From assembly GCF_012933545.1 (NCBI RefSeq), contig NZ_JAADJU010000002.1:469583-533582 (forward strand): a DNA stretch of 64,000 bases, given 5' to 3'. The notes under the pieces were generated by a model, which was not told the origin of the DNA, searched no databases, and was given only the letters and a program-made list of their open reading frames with translations. The DNA comes from Rouxiella aceris. Its GTDB lineage: Bacteria > Pseudomonadota > Gammaproteobacteria > Enterobacterales > Enterobacteriaceae. Position numbers and translations under genes: made by a program. Shown here one piece after another: positions 55,710 through 64,000 of this stretch. Position 1 is the first letter of the stretch. Each line of letters opens with the position of its first letter.

Positions 55710-55928
55710 TTTCGCCGTTTTTGTTAAAAAAGCAGGGGGAAGATTATAAGGGTTTTATCATCCTGGACACAGGCATAATTTGTGCGTATGAGCGTAAAAA
55801 GTGCCATAAGATTTATATTATGCAACCGGGCGGCAACATTTTGCGACAATAGCACAGTTTAACTTGCTCCTTCTCCGGCCAATAGCGTTAACTATCGACC
55901 TCTGATTTTTCTGCGATAAGTAAAAATT

Positions 55929-56846
55929 ATGTCTCGTTCTACCTTTCGTACGCTGTTGCCATTAATCGGCGCGCTGTTTGCGCTCTATTTTATCTGGGGA
56001 TCGACCTATCTGGTGATCCGCGTCGGGGTGGAAAGTTGGCCGCCGCTGATGATGGCGGGGATCCGCTTTTTTGTCGCCGGGGTGATTCTGTTTACTTTTC
56101 TGCTGCTGCGCGGCCATCGGGTGCCTGCTCTGCGTCAATGGCTGGCGGCCGGGGTGATCGGCGTGCTGTTGCTGGCGATAGGTAATGGTCTGGTGACCGT
56201 CGCCGAGCATCTTGATGTGCCATCGGGAATTGCTGCGGTTATGGTCGCCACCGTGCCGCTGTTTACTCTCTGTTTTAGCCGTTTACTGGGCATGCCTAAT
56301 AGCCGTCTGGAATGGACCGGTGTGGCCATTGGTCTGTTTGGTATTGTGCTGCTAAATACTGGCAGCAATCTGAGCGGTAATCCCTGGGGCGCGTTGCTGA
56401 TCCTGATTGCCTCGCTGAGCTGGGCCTTTGGCTCGGTACTCAGTGCCCGTTTACCCTTGCCTAAAGGTCTGATGGCCGGGGCGGCAGAGATGATCGTTGC
56501 CGGAGTCGTCTTGCTGGTTATCAGTCGTTTGAGTGGCGAACATTTAACCCAGATGCCGACGGCCAGTGGTTTTCTTGCCCTGGCTTATCTGATGGTCTTT
56601 GGTTCGATGATCGCCATCAGCGCCTATATGTTTTTACTTAAAACCGTCAGACCGGCTATCGCTACCAGCTATGCCTATGTCAACCCGATTGTTGCCGTGC
56701 TGCTGGGCATCGGCTTTGCCGGTGAGTCGCTGTCGCGGGTCGAATGGGTGGCCCTGGCGGTGATCCTGAGCGCGGTATTATTGGTTACGCTGGGCCGTCT
56801 GCTGTTTAAAGCCAAGACTGTACCGCTGGAAAAGCAGGAAGCTTAA
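55929..56846 (+). CDS. yedA: YedA, EamA-family (DMT) transporter
   Basis: 305 aa, ten membrane segments in two EamA repeats. Matches E. coli YedA closely, including FALYFIWGSTYLVIRVGVESWPPLMMAG, VPSGIAAVMVATVPLFTLCFSRL, GNPWGALLILIASLSWAFGS and ATSYAYVNPIVAVLLG. Probable metabolite or amino-acid exporter; substrate not known. Convergent with the lipid-modification operon. Confidence 0.9.
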   Translation: MSRSTFRTLLPLIGALFALYFIWGSTYLVIRVGVESWPPLMMAGIRFFVAGVILFTFLLLRGHRVPALRQWLAAGVIGVLLLAIGNGLVTVAEHLDVPSGIAAVMVATVPLFTLCFSRLLGMPNSRLEWTGVAIGLFGIVLLNTGSNLSGNPWGALLILIASLSWAFGSVLSARLPLPKGLMAGAAEMIVAGVVLLVISRLSGEHLTQMPTASGFLALAYLMVFGSMIAISAYMFLLKTVRPAIATSYAYVNPIVAVLLGIGFAGESLSRVEWVALAVILSAVLLVTLGRLLFKAKTVPLEKQEA

Positions 56847-56890
56847 TGCCTGACTTTGGGCCTGTCGGTTAATCGCAGGCCCATAGCCGA

Positions 56891-57427
56891 CTATTTTTTG
56901 TCAAAAAATAGCGTCACTTTGGCGACTTCGACGCCAAATTTCTTCAGCGATGTCACATTAAAGACGTGCTCATTGTCCTGCATAAACAGCCAGTCATCGA
57001 AGGTCAGACGATAGCTGCTGCCGCCTGAGGTAACATCCATCACGTAGTGCCAGTTAAAGGCATTGCCTTGCCCACGGCCTACCGCTACGCCGATAATATC
57101 TCCGGCGGTGCCCTTATAGCTGCCGTCGGCCAGGCGGCGGATATGCCAGACTCGCGTCTGCTTTTCGCCGTCATTATAGGTAAAGTCTTCGTGCAAGGTG
57201 AGGGTATCCGCTACCACCTCGCCGTGGATCACCACCGCAAAGCGTCGCGTCTGTTTGCCGCTGTGATCCTGAACCATGCCCCAGGCGCGACTGTCTCCCT
57301 GAAAATAGCTGAAAATATCAAAATGCGGTTGTGTACCCTGATAGTCATCGATTTTCGCGCTGCAACCGGCCAGTAGCGCTACCACAGCCAACAACAGATA
57401 ACGGATATAACTCTTTGCCTTCAGCAT
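56891..57427 (-). CDS. DUF3833 family lipoprotein
   Basis: 178 aa; signal peptide with lipobox LLAGC (Cys at about residue 22), then a lipocalin-like DUF3833 domain (FDIFSYFQGDSRAWGMVQDHSGKQTRRF, YNDGEKQTRVWHI, GVAVGRGQGNAFNWHYVM). Last gene of the nine-gene operon, 13 bp after the chalcone-isomerase-like gene, with AAGGAG before the ATG. Function unknown; it consistently accompanies Cfa-type methyltransferase clusters. Confidence 0.85.
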   Translation of the reverse strand: MLKAKSYIRYLLLAVVALLAGCSAKIDDYQGTQPHFDIFSYFQGDSRAWGMVQDHSGKQTRRFAVVIHGEVVADTLTLHEDFTYNDGEKQTRVWHIRRLADGSYKGTAGDIIGVAVGRGQGNAFNWHYVMDVTSGGSSYRLTFDDWLFMQDNEHVFNVTSLKKFGVEVAKVTLFFDKK

Positions 57428-57440
57428 AGCGACTCCTTGT

Positions 57441-57965
57441 TTAGCGGGGACCGATCAACCCCAGACGCAGCAGCGGATACTGCGTTGAGGGAGACAACCA
57501 AATGGCCAGAAAGGCATCACGAAACGCCGGGCTAAAATGTTGACCCAGCGGTACGATGGCATGCTGTTTATCGGCCTGATAATAGAATTGGCCACCGTGC
57601 TGGTCGGCCAAAAAGGTGATTTCATTACCGCTGGTGGCATCCGGCCAGATAGCCTGCACGGCCTCCAGCCAATGATGCTGATTGGCTTCATCGAGCAGAC
57701 CCAGAGCTTTCCACTGATCGGCGGTAGCCTCGGTCAAATCTTCACGGCTGATATCGCGTAGATAGCTGACCGCCAGCGCCAGCGGCCATTCATTGGGTCG
57801 ATATTTTCCGGACGGTGTGCGCAGTTCGGAGTTGTAAACATCCAGGAAAGCCCAGGTCAGTTTGGCAGAACCGGTGACCGGCCAGGACGACCAACTGGCG
57901 ACCTGAGCACAGATCGCCGGGGCACTCGCGGACATTAATAATAAACCGATAACCAAAGCTTTCAT
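57441..57965 (-). CDS. Secreted chalcone-isomerase-like protein
   Basis: 174 aa with a signal peptide (cleavage near AICA). The domain resembles the chalcone-isomerase-like family common in proteobacterial lipid-modification clusters (GSAKLTWAFLDVYNSELRTPSGKY, ALAVSYLRDISREDLTEAT). A periplasmic ligand-binding or isomerase role is possible; no flavonoid role is implied. It overlaps the DUF2878 gene by 4 bp. Confidence 0.8.
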   Translation of the reverse strand: MKALVIGLLLMSASAPAICAQVASWSSWPVTGSAKLTWAFLDVYNSELRTPSGKYRPNEWPLALAVSYLRDISREDLTEATADQWKALGLLDEANQHHWLEAVQAIWPDATSGNEITFLADQHGGQFYYQADKQHAIVPLGQHFSPAFRDAFLAIWLSPSTQYPLLRLGLIGPR

Positions 57966-58450
57966 CGCAGGATCCTCAGAATAACGGGCAAACTAATCAA
58001 TGGCAGAAAACAGGCCCACCCGAGGGATAGAAGTGCAAAAACCGCGACGGCGGAAGTATGAATCTGCATGGCATCCAGACGCATGCCAAAGAAATAGGCC
58101 AGTGGACCGCTGATTGCACCAAGCAACACCAGCCACGGCCAGCGCAGCGACAGCTGTGGGCAAAACCATAGCCACCAGGCGCTAAAACTCAGCCACAGCG
58201 CCAGCATCCACAGCGGAACCAGACGGCTATGATCAAATGATAAAACATCCAGCGCGCACCACAGGCTGTCCATGGCCACCCCCAGCACACTGGCGAGTAG
58301 CACCCATTTGCGGCGCGGGGCCGGGGTAAGGAACAGCATCAGTAATGCGCCAACTACCAGCACTATTTCTACCCGTTCACGCCCCCAGACTGCCAGCGCC
58401 CACCAGAGATCAAAGCCGATGGTCAGCAACCAGAAGCGTGGGGACTTCAT
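57962..58450 (-). CDS. DUF2878 family inner-membrane protein
   Basis: 162 aa, five or so hydrophobic helices, few charged residues. The DUF2878 pattern (GVAMDSLWCALDVLSF, GAISGPLAYFFGMRLDAM) is present. Overlaps both neighbours by 4 bp, so tightly coupled. Function unknown. Confidence 0.82.
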   Translation of the reverse strand: MKSPRFWLLTIGFDLWWALAVWGRERVEIVLVVGALLMLFLTPAPRRKWVLLASVLGVAMDSLWCALDVLSFDHSRLVPLWMLALWLSFSAWWLWFCPQLSLRWPWLVLLGAISGPLAYFFGMRLDAMQIHTSAVAVFALLSLGWACFLPLISLPVILRILR

Positions 58451-59679
58451 CCGCGGCGCTCGGCGGTCAGTTGCACTGTGCTAATGGTGCGGGCGCGAAA
58501 ACCGGCTTCGCAATAGCACAAATAAAACAGCCATAGCCGACGAAAGCGCTCATCGGTATAGCGGGCATTTTGGCCATTCCAGTAATGGATCACCCGTTCA
58601 CGCCATTCGTGCAGCGTGCGCGCATAGTCATTGCCGATATCAAAAAGGTCGCGCACCACCAGGCCGGTGTGGCGACTCATGCTGTCGGTCATGGCGCTAA
58701 TTGACGGCAAAAAACCGCCGGGAAAAATATAGCGTTGGATAAAATCGACGTTGCGGCTGTAATGTTTATAGCGTTGATCGGCGATAGTTATGGCTTGCAA
58801 TGCCATGCGGCCCTTTGGCTTGAGCAGGGCGTGACAGCGTTTGAAAAAGGTCGGCAGATAGCGTTTACCGACGGCCTCAATCATTTCGATCGACACCAGT
58901 TTGTCATATTGTCCATTGAGAACACGATAATCCTCAAATAAGACAGTAACACGATCGCTAAGCCCGGCTTGTGCAATACGCTGACTGGCAAACTCGAACT
59001 GCTCGCGGGAAATGGTGGTGGTGGTCACCTGACAGCCGTATTCACGGGCAGCAAATTCAGCCATCGCCCCCCAACCGGTACCAATTTCCAGCAGATGATC
59101 TTCGGCGCGCAATGCCAACTGGTCGCACAGACGGCGCATTTTGGCCTCTTGTGCCTGTTCCAGCGTCATGGCATTTTCCTGATACCAGGCCGAGGAGTAC
59201 AGCATCTGGTTATCGAGAAAACCCTGATAAAAATCGTTGCCCAGATCGTAGTGAGCGGAGATGTTTTTGCGCGCTTGTTCCGGGCTATTACGTCTGAAAA
59301 AGTGGATCAGACTATGGGCCGGTGAACTTAACCAACTGAGACGGGATTCAATTTTATCCACCAGGCTGAGATTTTCAGCCAACAGTTGCAGCACCGTCGT
59401 CAGATTGGGCGTAGTCCAGTCGCCATCGATATAGCTTTCACCGGCGGCAATGCTGCCGCCCAGCAGAACGCGACGATACACGCGCTGATCCTGCACCTCA
59501 ATCTGGCCTTGCAGCGTGGCGTGTTCATCGCCAAAAAACAGCGGTTCACTGTTTTGCTCCAGTAACGTGAGGCCAGCGCCGCGTAGCTGCTTTAACATCT
59601 TTAAAATCAATGTCCGTGAGCCTTTGCGACCTTGACTGCCGACCTGCTGCCGGGTCAGTCGCATATCCGATGAATTCAT
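58447..59679 (-). CDS. Cfa-type (cyclopropane/methylated fatty acid) phospholipid methyltransferase
   Basis: 410 aa, CFA synthase family. An N-terminal lipid-binding part (FFGDEHATLQGQIEVQDQ, GGSIAAGESYIDGDW) is followed by the SAM domain with LLEIGTGWGAMAEFAA and YDKLVSIEMIEAVGKRYLPTFFKR. The bicarbonate-site region YIFPGGFLPS is retained. It methylates an unsaturated acyl chain within a phospholipid. It could make cyclopropane, methyl-branched or furan-fatty-acid precursors. The FAD and SDR partners in the operon favour a modified product over simple cyclopropanation (inference). Not the housekeeping cfa by context. Confidence 0.9.
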   Translation of the reverse strand: MNSSDMRLTRQQVGSQGRKGSRTLILKMLKQLRGAGLTLLEQNSEPLFFGDEHATLQGQIEVQDQRVYRRVLLGGSIAAGESYIDGDWTTPNLTTVLQLLAENLSLVDKIESRLSWLSSPAHSLIHFFRRNSPEQARKNISAHYDLGNDFYQGFLDNQMLYSSAWYQENAMTLEQAQEAKMRRLCDQLALRAEDHLLEIGTGWGAMAEFAAREYGCQVTTTTISREQFEFASQRIAQAGLSDRVTVLFEDYRVLNGQYDKLVSIEMIEAVGKRYLPTFFKRCHALLKPKGRMALQAITIADQRYKHYSRNVDFIQRYIFPGGFLPSISAMTDSMSRHTGLVVRDLFDIGNDYARTLHEWRERVIHYWNGQNARYTDERFRRLWLFYLCYCEAGFRARTISTVQLTAERRG

Positions 59680-59682
59680 GGA

Positions 59683-60399
59683 TTAATCCTTCTCAACTGG
59701 AGGGTGAGGATAAATGGGGGCACGTTTCAGCCACAGTTTCACGGCTTGCCAATAGATGGCTAGCGCGGTTTTGACCGTCATCAAGGGGAAACGCCACAGT
59801 TGTCGACGCAGATTTTTGCGGGTCAAGGGTTGGTAAACCAGCGACAGCGTGGCATCGAATTCCCGTTCCTGGCGGTGGGTGGCAATATGCACCCGCAGTT
59901 GTTTTCCCGGTGGCGTCAATTGCCAGTGATAAACCATATCCATAGGGTTAAAAGGGGAGACATGGAAGGTTTTCTCTACCGGTAAGGAGCCGTCCGGCCG
60001 CACCGCGTAGGTATGCCGTTCATTCCAGGGCGTATTGCGCACCTCGGCGAGTATCCAGCGTAAAATATCTTTACTATCATAAAGATAGTAAAAGTTAACC
60101 GGATTGAAATAACAACCGAAATACCTGAGCTGGGTCAGCAGCATCACCCGTCCGCTAAGCCGGTCGCCCGTTAACGCCTGGATGCGCTGCTGTGCCGTGG
60201 TTTTAATATCGCCGCCGCCGAGGTAGTCACTGCGCTTAAAGGTCGCCGCCGAAAAATGCTCCAGCGTGATGCCGCTGGCAGGTAACTGATCCAACTCATC
60301 GAGGTCGATCAGCGCCATAAAAATGCGGTAGTCAAAATGGTGGCTGATGGGTTTGAAGCGACGGTGCCGCACGTCGCCGACATAGAGTGCGCTGTTCAT
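59683..60399 (-). CDS. DUF1365 family protein
   Basis: 238 aa, DUF1365 over the whole length: [24 protein letters not shown] at the N terminus, then [21 protein letters not shown] and [15 protein letters not shown]. The family always accompanies Cfa-like methyltransferases and FAD amine-oxidase-like proteins; its biochemical role is not known. Overlaps the upstream FAD gene by 4 bp and ends 3 bp before the methyltransferase start. Confidence 0.9.
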   Translation of the reverse strand: MNSALYVGDVRHRRFKPISHHFDYRIFMALIDLDELDQLPASGITLEHFSAATFKRSDYLGGGDIKTTAQQRIQALTGDRLSGRVMLLTQLRYFGCYFNPVNFYYLYDSKDILRWILAEVRNTPWNERHTYAVRPDGSLPVEKTFHVSPFNPMDMVYHWQLTPPGKQLRVHIATHRQEREFDATLSLVYQPLTRKNLRRQLWRFPLMTVKTALAIYWQAVKLWLKRAPIYPHPPVEKD

Positions 60400-61715
60400 A
60401 CCTGCTCCGTCGCCAGCAATTTTTCGACCACATCGGCGGCGCTTTTTACCCCGTCTTCATGAAAGCCGTTTTGCCAGTAAGCGCCACAGAACCAACTGCG
60501 GTTGTGGCCATTGATCCAGCCGCGCAGCTGCTGAAATTTGTGGCTGGAGAGATTAATCACCGGGTGGGTATATTGGGTTTTAAACAGGATTTTGCTTTCA
60601 TCTATTGGGGTAATCGGGTTGAGTGATACACAAAAAGTGTGTTCCGATTTGATACCCTGCAAGATATTCATATTGTAAGTCACGCAGGCGCGATCCTGAC
60701 TATGGGCTGGTTTAGCACCTCCCGGCACCATCAGATTTTCACGGCCAAGGCCAATATTGGCGGGCAGACGATAGTTCCAGCTGGCCCAGGCGCGCTGCGT
60801 TACCGGCAACTGGCTGATATCGGTATGCAGTATCACCTCGTTGGACTGGTAGGGCAGACCGCCCAGTACTTCCCGTTCGTTATCCGTCGGCGAGTGGATC
60901 AACGCCAATGCCTGATCCGAGTGGCAGGCAAATATAACCTGATCAAAAGTTTCAATGCCGCGGGCGCTGCTTAGCGTCACAGATTCTTGGCTGCGCGTCA
61001 CGGACAGCACCGGGGTGCTGGTCAGAAGTTGCACAGTGGCAGGCAGTTTTTCCTGCATGCGGCGGATATATTCGCGTGAACCGCCGGGAACCACCATCCA
61101 CTGTGGGCGGTTGCTGACATCGAGCAGGCCGTGGTTTTCAAAAAATTGCAGGAACATGCTTAATGGAAAATCCGCCATATCATCGAGGGAGGAAGACCAG
61201 ATGGCCGCGCCCATTGGCAGGACATAATGCAGGGCAAAAAATGACGAAAAGCCATTTTGGTCGAGCAGATCCGCCAGGGTATCTTCGTCATTATTGGGAT
61301 GATGTAGGCGCTGCTTGCACAGGTTGTTAAAGCGCAGAATTTCACGCAGGAAAAACCAGAAACGGGGTTTGAACAGATTGCGCCGCTGGGCAAACAGCGA
61401 ATTAAGGCTGTGGCCATTATATTCCAGCTTATTGTCCGGGTTATGCACGGAAAAACTCATTTCCGTCGGCTGACCTTTGATCCCCAGTTGGTCGAGAAGG
61501 GCAATAAAACCGGGATAGGTTTTTTGGTTATAAACAATAAATCCGGTATCAATAGCGTATGACCGCCCATCTTTTTCGATATCCAGCGTTGCCGTATGCC
61601 CGCCGAGCGTCGCATTGGCTTCAAATACGGTAATTGCAAGCTCAGGTCGACGTTGCGATAACATCCATGCACAACTGAGACCGGAAATACCACTGCCTAT
61701 AATGGCAATTTTCAT
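60396..61715 (-). CDS. FAD-dependent amine-oxidase-like oxidoreductase (fatty-acyl desaturase-like)
   Basis: 439 aa. The N-terminal dinucleotide motif [14 protein letters not shown] (about 6-19) is followed by an amine-oxidase-type fold. Blocks include [26 protein letters not shown] and [16 protein letters not shown]. In Rhodobacter a flavoprotein next to a Cfa-like enzyme takes part in furan-fatty-acid formation. This protein is a candidate equivalent, by context only. Overlaps DUF1365 by 4 bp. Confidence 0.85.
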   Translation of the reverse strand: MKIAIIGSGISGLSCAWMLSQRRPELAITVFEANATLGGHTATLDIEKDGRSYAIDTGFIVYNQKTYPGFIALLDQLGIKGQPTEMSFSVHNPDNKLEYNGHSLNSLFAQRRNLFKPRFWFFLREILRFNNLCKQRLHHPNNDEDTLADLLDQNGFSSFFALHYVLPMGAAIWSSSLDDMADFPLSMFLQFFENHGLLDVSNRPQWMVVPGGSREYIRRMQEKLPATVQLLTSTPVLSVTRSQESVTLSSARGIETFDQVIFACHSDQALALIHSPTDNEREVLGGLPYQSNEVILHTDISQLPVTQRAWASWNYRLPANIGLGRENLMVPGGAKPAHSQDRACVTYNMNILQGIKSEHTFCVSLNPITPIDESKILFKTQYTHPVINLSSHKFQQLRGWINGHNRSWFCGAYWQNGFHEDGVKSAADVVEKLLATEQV

Positions 61716-61722
61716 ACGGAAT

Positions 61723-62439
61723 TTACCTTACCAATCTTTTAGCCAAGCGTGTTTGTACGCTGTGGGGTAACAGGGCTATCGCGCGCAATAGCCAGGCAAA
61801 CAGCGGTGGAAAGGCGATTTCGCTGACTCCACGCGCCAGACCTTTGCGAATAAAGGCCGAGGCTTTTTCCACACTGATCATCATCGGCATGGGAAAATTA
61901 TTGCGCTCGGTCAGTGGGGTTTTTACAAAGCCCGGCATCACCAGCGAGAGATCGATGCCGCGCGGGGCAAGATCCAGGGCCAGACTGCGGGTAAAGTAGG
62001 CTAATGCGGCCTTGGAGGCACCATAGGCTTCGGCGCGCGGCAGGGGAACCAGTGAGGCCGTTGAACCCACCAGTGCGATGCGCGAACCGGCGTTCATCCC
62101 CGGTAACAGCGCATCCAGACAGTTAATAGGGCCCATAAGATTGGTGGTCATCACCCGCAAAACTTTTTCGGCTTCAACCACGCCGTTATCAAGGTATTCG
62201 CAGGTGCCCGCGCAGAGGATCACCAGGTCAGCCTGTATCCAGGCCAGCGCCTGACGGGTTTGGTCCAGATTGGTGATATCAAAGGCCAGAGTGTAGATCT
62301 GTGCCGATTGGGCCGCCATTTCCTCCAGACGTCGGCTATCGCGTCCGCAGGCGGTGACTTTCCAGCCTTCTGCGGCATAGTCCAATGCCAGTTGTTTGCC
62401 AATACCTGAGCTGGCGCCGGTGATCAATACATGATTCAT
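61723..62439 (-). CDS. Short-chain dehydrogenase/reductase
   Basis: 238 aa classical SDR: ITGASSGIGKQLA near residue 6, catalytic Ser in LVGSTASLVPLPRAEAYGASKAAL with Tyr and Lys spaced normally (YGASK), and a hydrophobic C terminus (FAWLLRAIALLP) that may touch the membrane. GAGG before the ATG, which overlaps the NTF2-like gene by 4 bp (ATGA). Likely acts on a lipid intermediate, given its operon. Confidence 0.88.
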   Translation of the reverse strand: MNHVLITGASSGIGKQLALDYAAEGWKVTACGRDSRRLEEMAAQSAQIYTLAFDITNLDQTRQALAWIQADLVILCAGTCEYLDNGVVEAEKVLRVMTTNLMGPINCLDALLPGMNAGSRIALVGSTASLVPLPRAEAYGASKAALAYFTRSLALDLAPRGIDLSLVMPGFVKTPLTERNNFPMPMMISVEKASAFIRKGLARGVSEIAFPPLFAWLLRAIALLPHSVQTRLAKRLVR

Positions 62440-62894
62440 TCTGCTAACCTCGATTTAACGGCTTTCACTGCGCTTGCCAGCAGTGGAATATGCTCATAGA
62501 GCATGGCGCCTAAATCATAGTAATCACGCTGGTAAATGACGCGATCTTCGTTAAAACGCAGATGACTGCTGCCGTCGATCACCAACTCTTTGCCCCTTTT
62601 TAATCGAGGGTGTGAGTAGGTCATACGCCATATCAACATGGTTTCATCACCGCTGCTCAAGGCGTTCTGGATATCAAACCGACAGTAGTTGGTCTGGGTT
62701 AGCAATTGGGCAAAATAACGCTCCAGCGCATCGACGCCGATGTGATGGGTAACCGGATCAATAAACACAATATTTTGATGATAGAGCCGCGACAGTTGGG
62801 GAAGCTGGCTGTGATCCAGGCGACGGTAAAACTCAATCAACCGGTCAAGCGTGGTGTTAACACGCGGTATGCCATCAGGTAAGCTGTGGATCAT
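62436..62894 (-). CDS. NTF2-like (SnoaL-type) protein
   Basis: 152 aa from ATG 62894 (GGAGG 8 bases upstream); the frame continues to 62933 but without a ribosome site. NTF2-like cone fold pattern: LDRLIEFYRRLDHSQL, YHQNIVFIDPVTHHIGVDALERYFAQLL, WRMTYSHPRLKRGKELVIDGSSHLRF. No catalytic assignment possible. It overlaps the 3' end of the regulator gene by 20 bp. Confidence 0.85.
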   Translation of the reverse strand: MIHSLPDGIPRVNTTLDRLIEFYRRLDHSQLPQLSRLYHQNIVFIDPVTHHIGVDALERYFAQLLTQTNYCRFDIQNALSSGDETMLIWRMTYSHPRLKRGKELVIDGSSHLRFNEDRVIYQRDYYDLGAMLYEHIPLLASAVKAVKSRLAE

Positions 62895-63690
62895 CGGGAT
62901 ATCCTCCATCTTCGGGACAGTGCGCTGACGCATCCTGTTGCGTGGTTTGTAACAGTACCGCTGCGCTGCCGAGCAATAAAACCGGTAAACCCATTTCTTG
63001 CCACTGACTTAGCTTGTTGCGTTGTACGCCGGTAAGACGACCTTCGGCCCAAATCAGGATCTGCTGTGCCTTGACGCCATCGAGGTAGGGGTCCTCAAAC
63101 GGCTCCGGTAACAGTTCAACCTGTACACCCTGCTGGCTGCGGGCGATGGCCTCCAGCCATAACTCGATACGATCGATTTCACCCCAACCGATTAATAACA
63201 CTTTTATCCCGGGATTTTTTCGCGCGGCATTCATGCACATCACGGCGTGTTCAATCAGTGCGCCATCAAGCAAGCCACGCAAAAATAACGTTGATCCCTT
63301 TGCTGCCAGCCGAGCGCGCAGTGGACGCAGAACGTTATTAACCAGGCCTTCACCGGGATAGTCACGACCTAACTCCGTTAGGGTCTGTCGGAGTTTATGG
63401 CCTTTATCTTCTTGTAAAACGGATAAAAGCCGCTGTTCTGACTGCGACCAGCCGCTGGGCAGTGGCGACAGGGTGCCTTCAAGCAAGGCTTTAACCTGGC
63501 CGACGGGGACACCGCGATTGATCCAGGCGAGAATAGTTTGAATAGTTTCGAGATCCTGGTCATCAAACAGACGGTGGCCGCCTTCGCTACGCTGCGGTTT
63601 AAGCAGCCCGTAGCGCCGTTGCCAGGCGCGCAACGTCACGGGATTGATGCCACAAATACGTGCGACTTCACCAATGCTGTACAAAGACAT
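62875..63690 (-). CDS. MlrA-like MerR-family regulator of the lipid-modification operon
   Basis: 271 aa from ATG 63690 ([10 protein letters not shown]). The N-terminal helix-turn-helix and wing ([36 protein letters not shown]) are almost the same as E. coli MlrA ([22 protein letters not shown]). The C-terminal domain also follows MlrA ([13 protein letters not shown] for SWQEQGHDIFPLG). It is related to B12-photoreceptor LitR/CarH regulators, but the cobalamin-ligand motif DxHxxG is missing ([11 protein letters not shown]), so it should not bind B12. First gene of the operon; a matching palindrome lies 55 bp upstream. Confidence 0.87.
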   Translation of the reverse strand: [271 protein letters not shown]

Positions 63691-63744
63691 AAGAATATTC
63701 CAACTATTTAGCGATCTTGTTTCTAACTCTAGACGTATTTTATA

Positions 63745-63777
63745 AACTTGTACAAATTTATTATCTTTGTACAAGTT
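63745..63777. promoter_or_regulatory. MlrA-type operator upstream of the lipid-modification operon
   Basis: AACTTGTACAAA, 9 bases, TTTGTACAAGTT: perfect 12-bp inverted arms. The half-site TTGTACA is that reported for E. coli MlrA at csgD (TTGTACA, about 12 bases, TGTACAA); spacing here between the TGTACA cores is 13. TTGTAC also resembles a -35 hexamer for the minus-strand gene. Confidence 0.78.
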
Positions 63778-63795
63778 GGTGTGAATTTAAAAGGG

Positions 63796-64000
<205 letters not shown>

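Noticed and set aside
55658..55852. 64-aa open frame on the plus strand before yedA
   Set aside because: Overlaps the minus-strand small membrane protein gene, which has a better protein pattern, and lacks a ribosome site.

Overview
The window is chromosomal DNA of an enterobacterium. Gene order and protein sequences are E. coli-like over long stretches (ybhA-pgl, ybhC-ybhB, bioA/bioBFCD-uvrB-ybhK-moaABCDE-ybhL, rhlE, dusC-pbpG-yohP-yohC-dld). The extra genes and dispersed repeats, and my overall impression of the sequences, suggest a Yersiniaceae-type genus (Serratia/Rahnella/Rouxiella/Ewingella relatives) rather than E. coli itself. The genus is inference. No tRNA, rRNA, CRISPR array, transposase or prophage was seen.

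Layout. 1-7400: sugar/lactone and small stress enzymes (YbhA start, Pgl, YbhC, YbhB, a DJ-1/PfpI protein, CurA), then an orphan periplasmic amino-acid binding protein and a YbdL aminotransferase, divergent from a LysR regulator with a candidate operator between them. 8400-13573: complete biotin cluster, bioA divergent from bioBFCD around a BirA operator. 13570-15369: an orphan, apparently decaying UrtE ATPase, then a 1 kb non-coding region with DnaA-box and LexA-box signals ahead of uvrB. 17500-22033: VF530 protein, YvcK, then moaABCDE behind a ModE site and a Moco riboswitch. moaE runs into a duplicated palindromic repeat that supplies its last codons. 22401-24780: YbhL, then an AT-rich islet with an orphan T6SS Hcp preceded by STM2901-like and DUF1493-like proteins. 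24796-29526: MdtG, RhlE, and an AT-rich insert with a 32-codon peptide ORF translationally overlapping a compact ABC transporter. 29663-38054: DusC, a second DUF1493-like protein, a tannase-family esterase, PBP7, YohP, YohC, an unknown protein and Dld. 38289-42052: phnCDEE phosphonate/phosphite-type uptake operon without degradation genes. 42100-45245: aldehyde dehydrogenase, cupin, D-Ala-D-Ala ligase.

45323-48920 is a tandem array of five DUF1471 (BhsA-like) secreted proteins plus a sixth divergent small secreted protein, next to a ComR-like TetR repressor. Five of the six genes have the same promoter layout: a 17-bp-spaced promoter bracketed by two AT-rich operator-like motifs. One array member has lost it. 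49002-51132 holds an MpaB-like oxygenase and a SUFU-like protein. 51164-52487 is a compound repetitive element with inverted ends and three direct units of about 300 bp. A second copy enters the right edge of the window from 63796. 52483-56846: MFS transporter, benzyl-alcohol-type dehydrogenase, an unlisted 55-aa membrane protein and YedA.

56891-63690 (minus strand) is a tight nine-gene operon for membrane-lipid modification (MerR regulator, NTF2-like, SDR, FAD oxidoreductase, DUF1365, Cfa-type methyltransferase, DUF2878, chalcone-isomerase-like, DUF3833). Its first gene is a close MlrA homologue. A perfect 12-bp-arm palindrome containing the TTGTACA half-site recognised by MlrA lies just upstream, so this looks like an autoregulated lipid-modification module under an MlrA paralogue.
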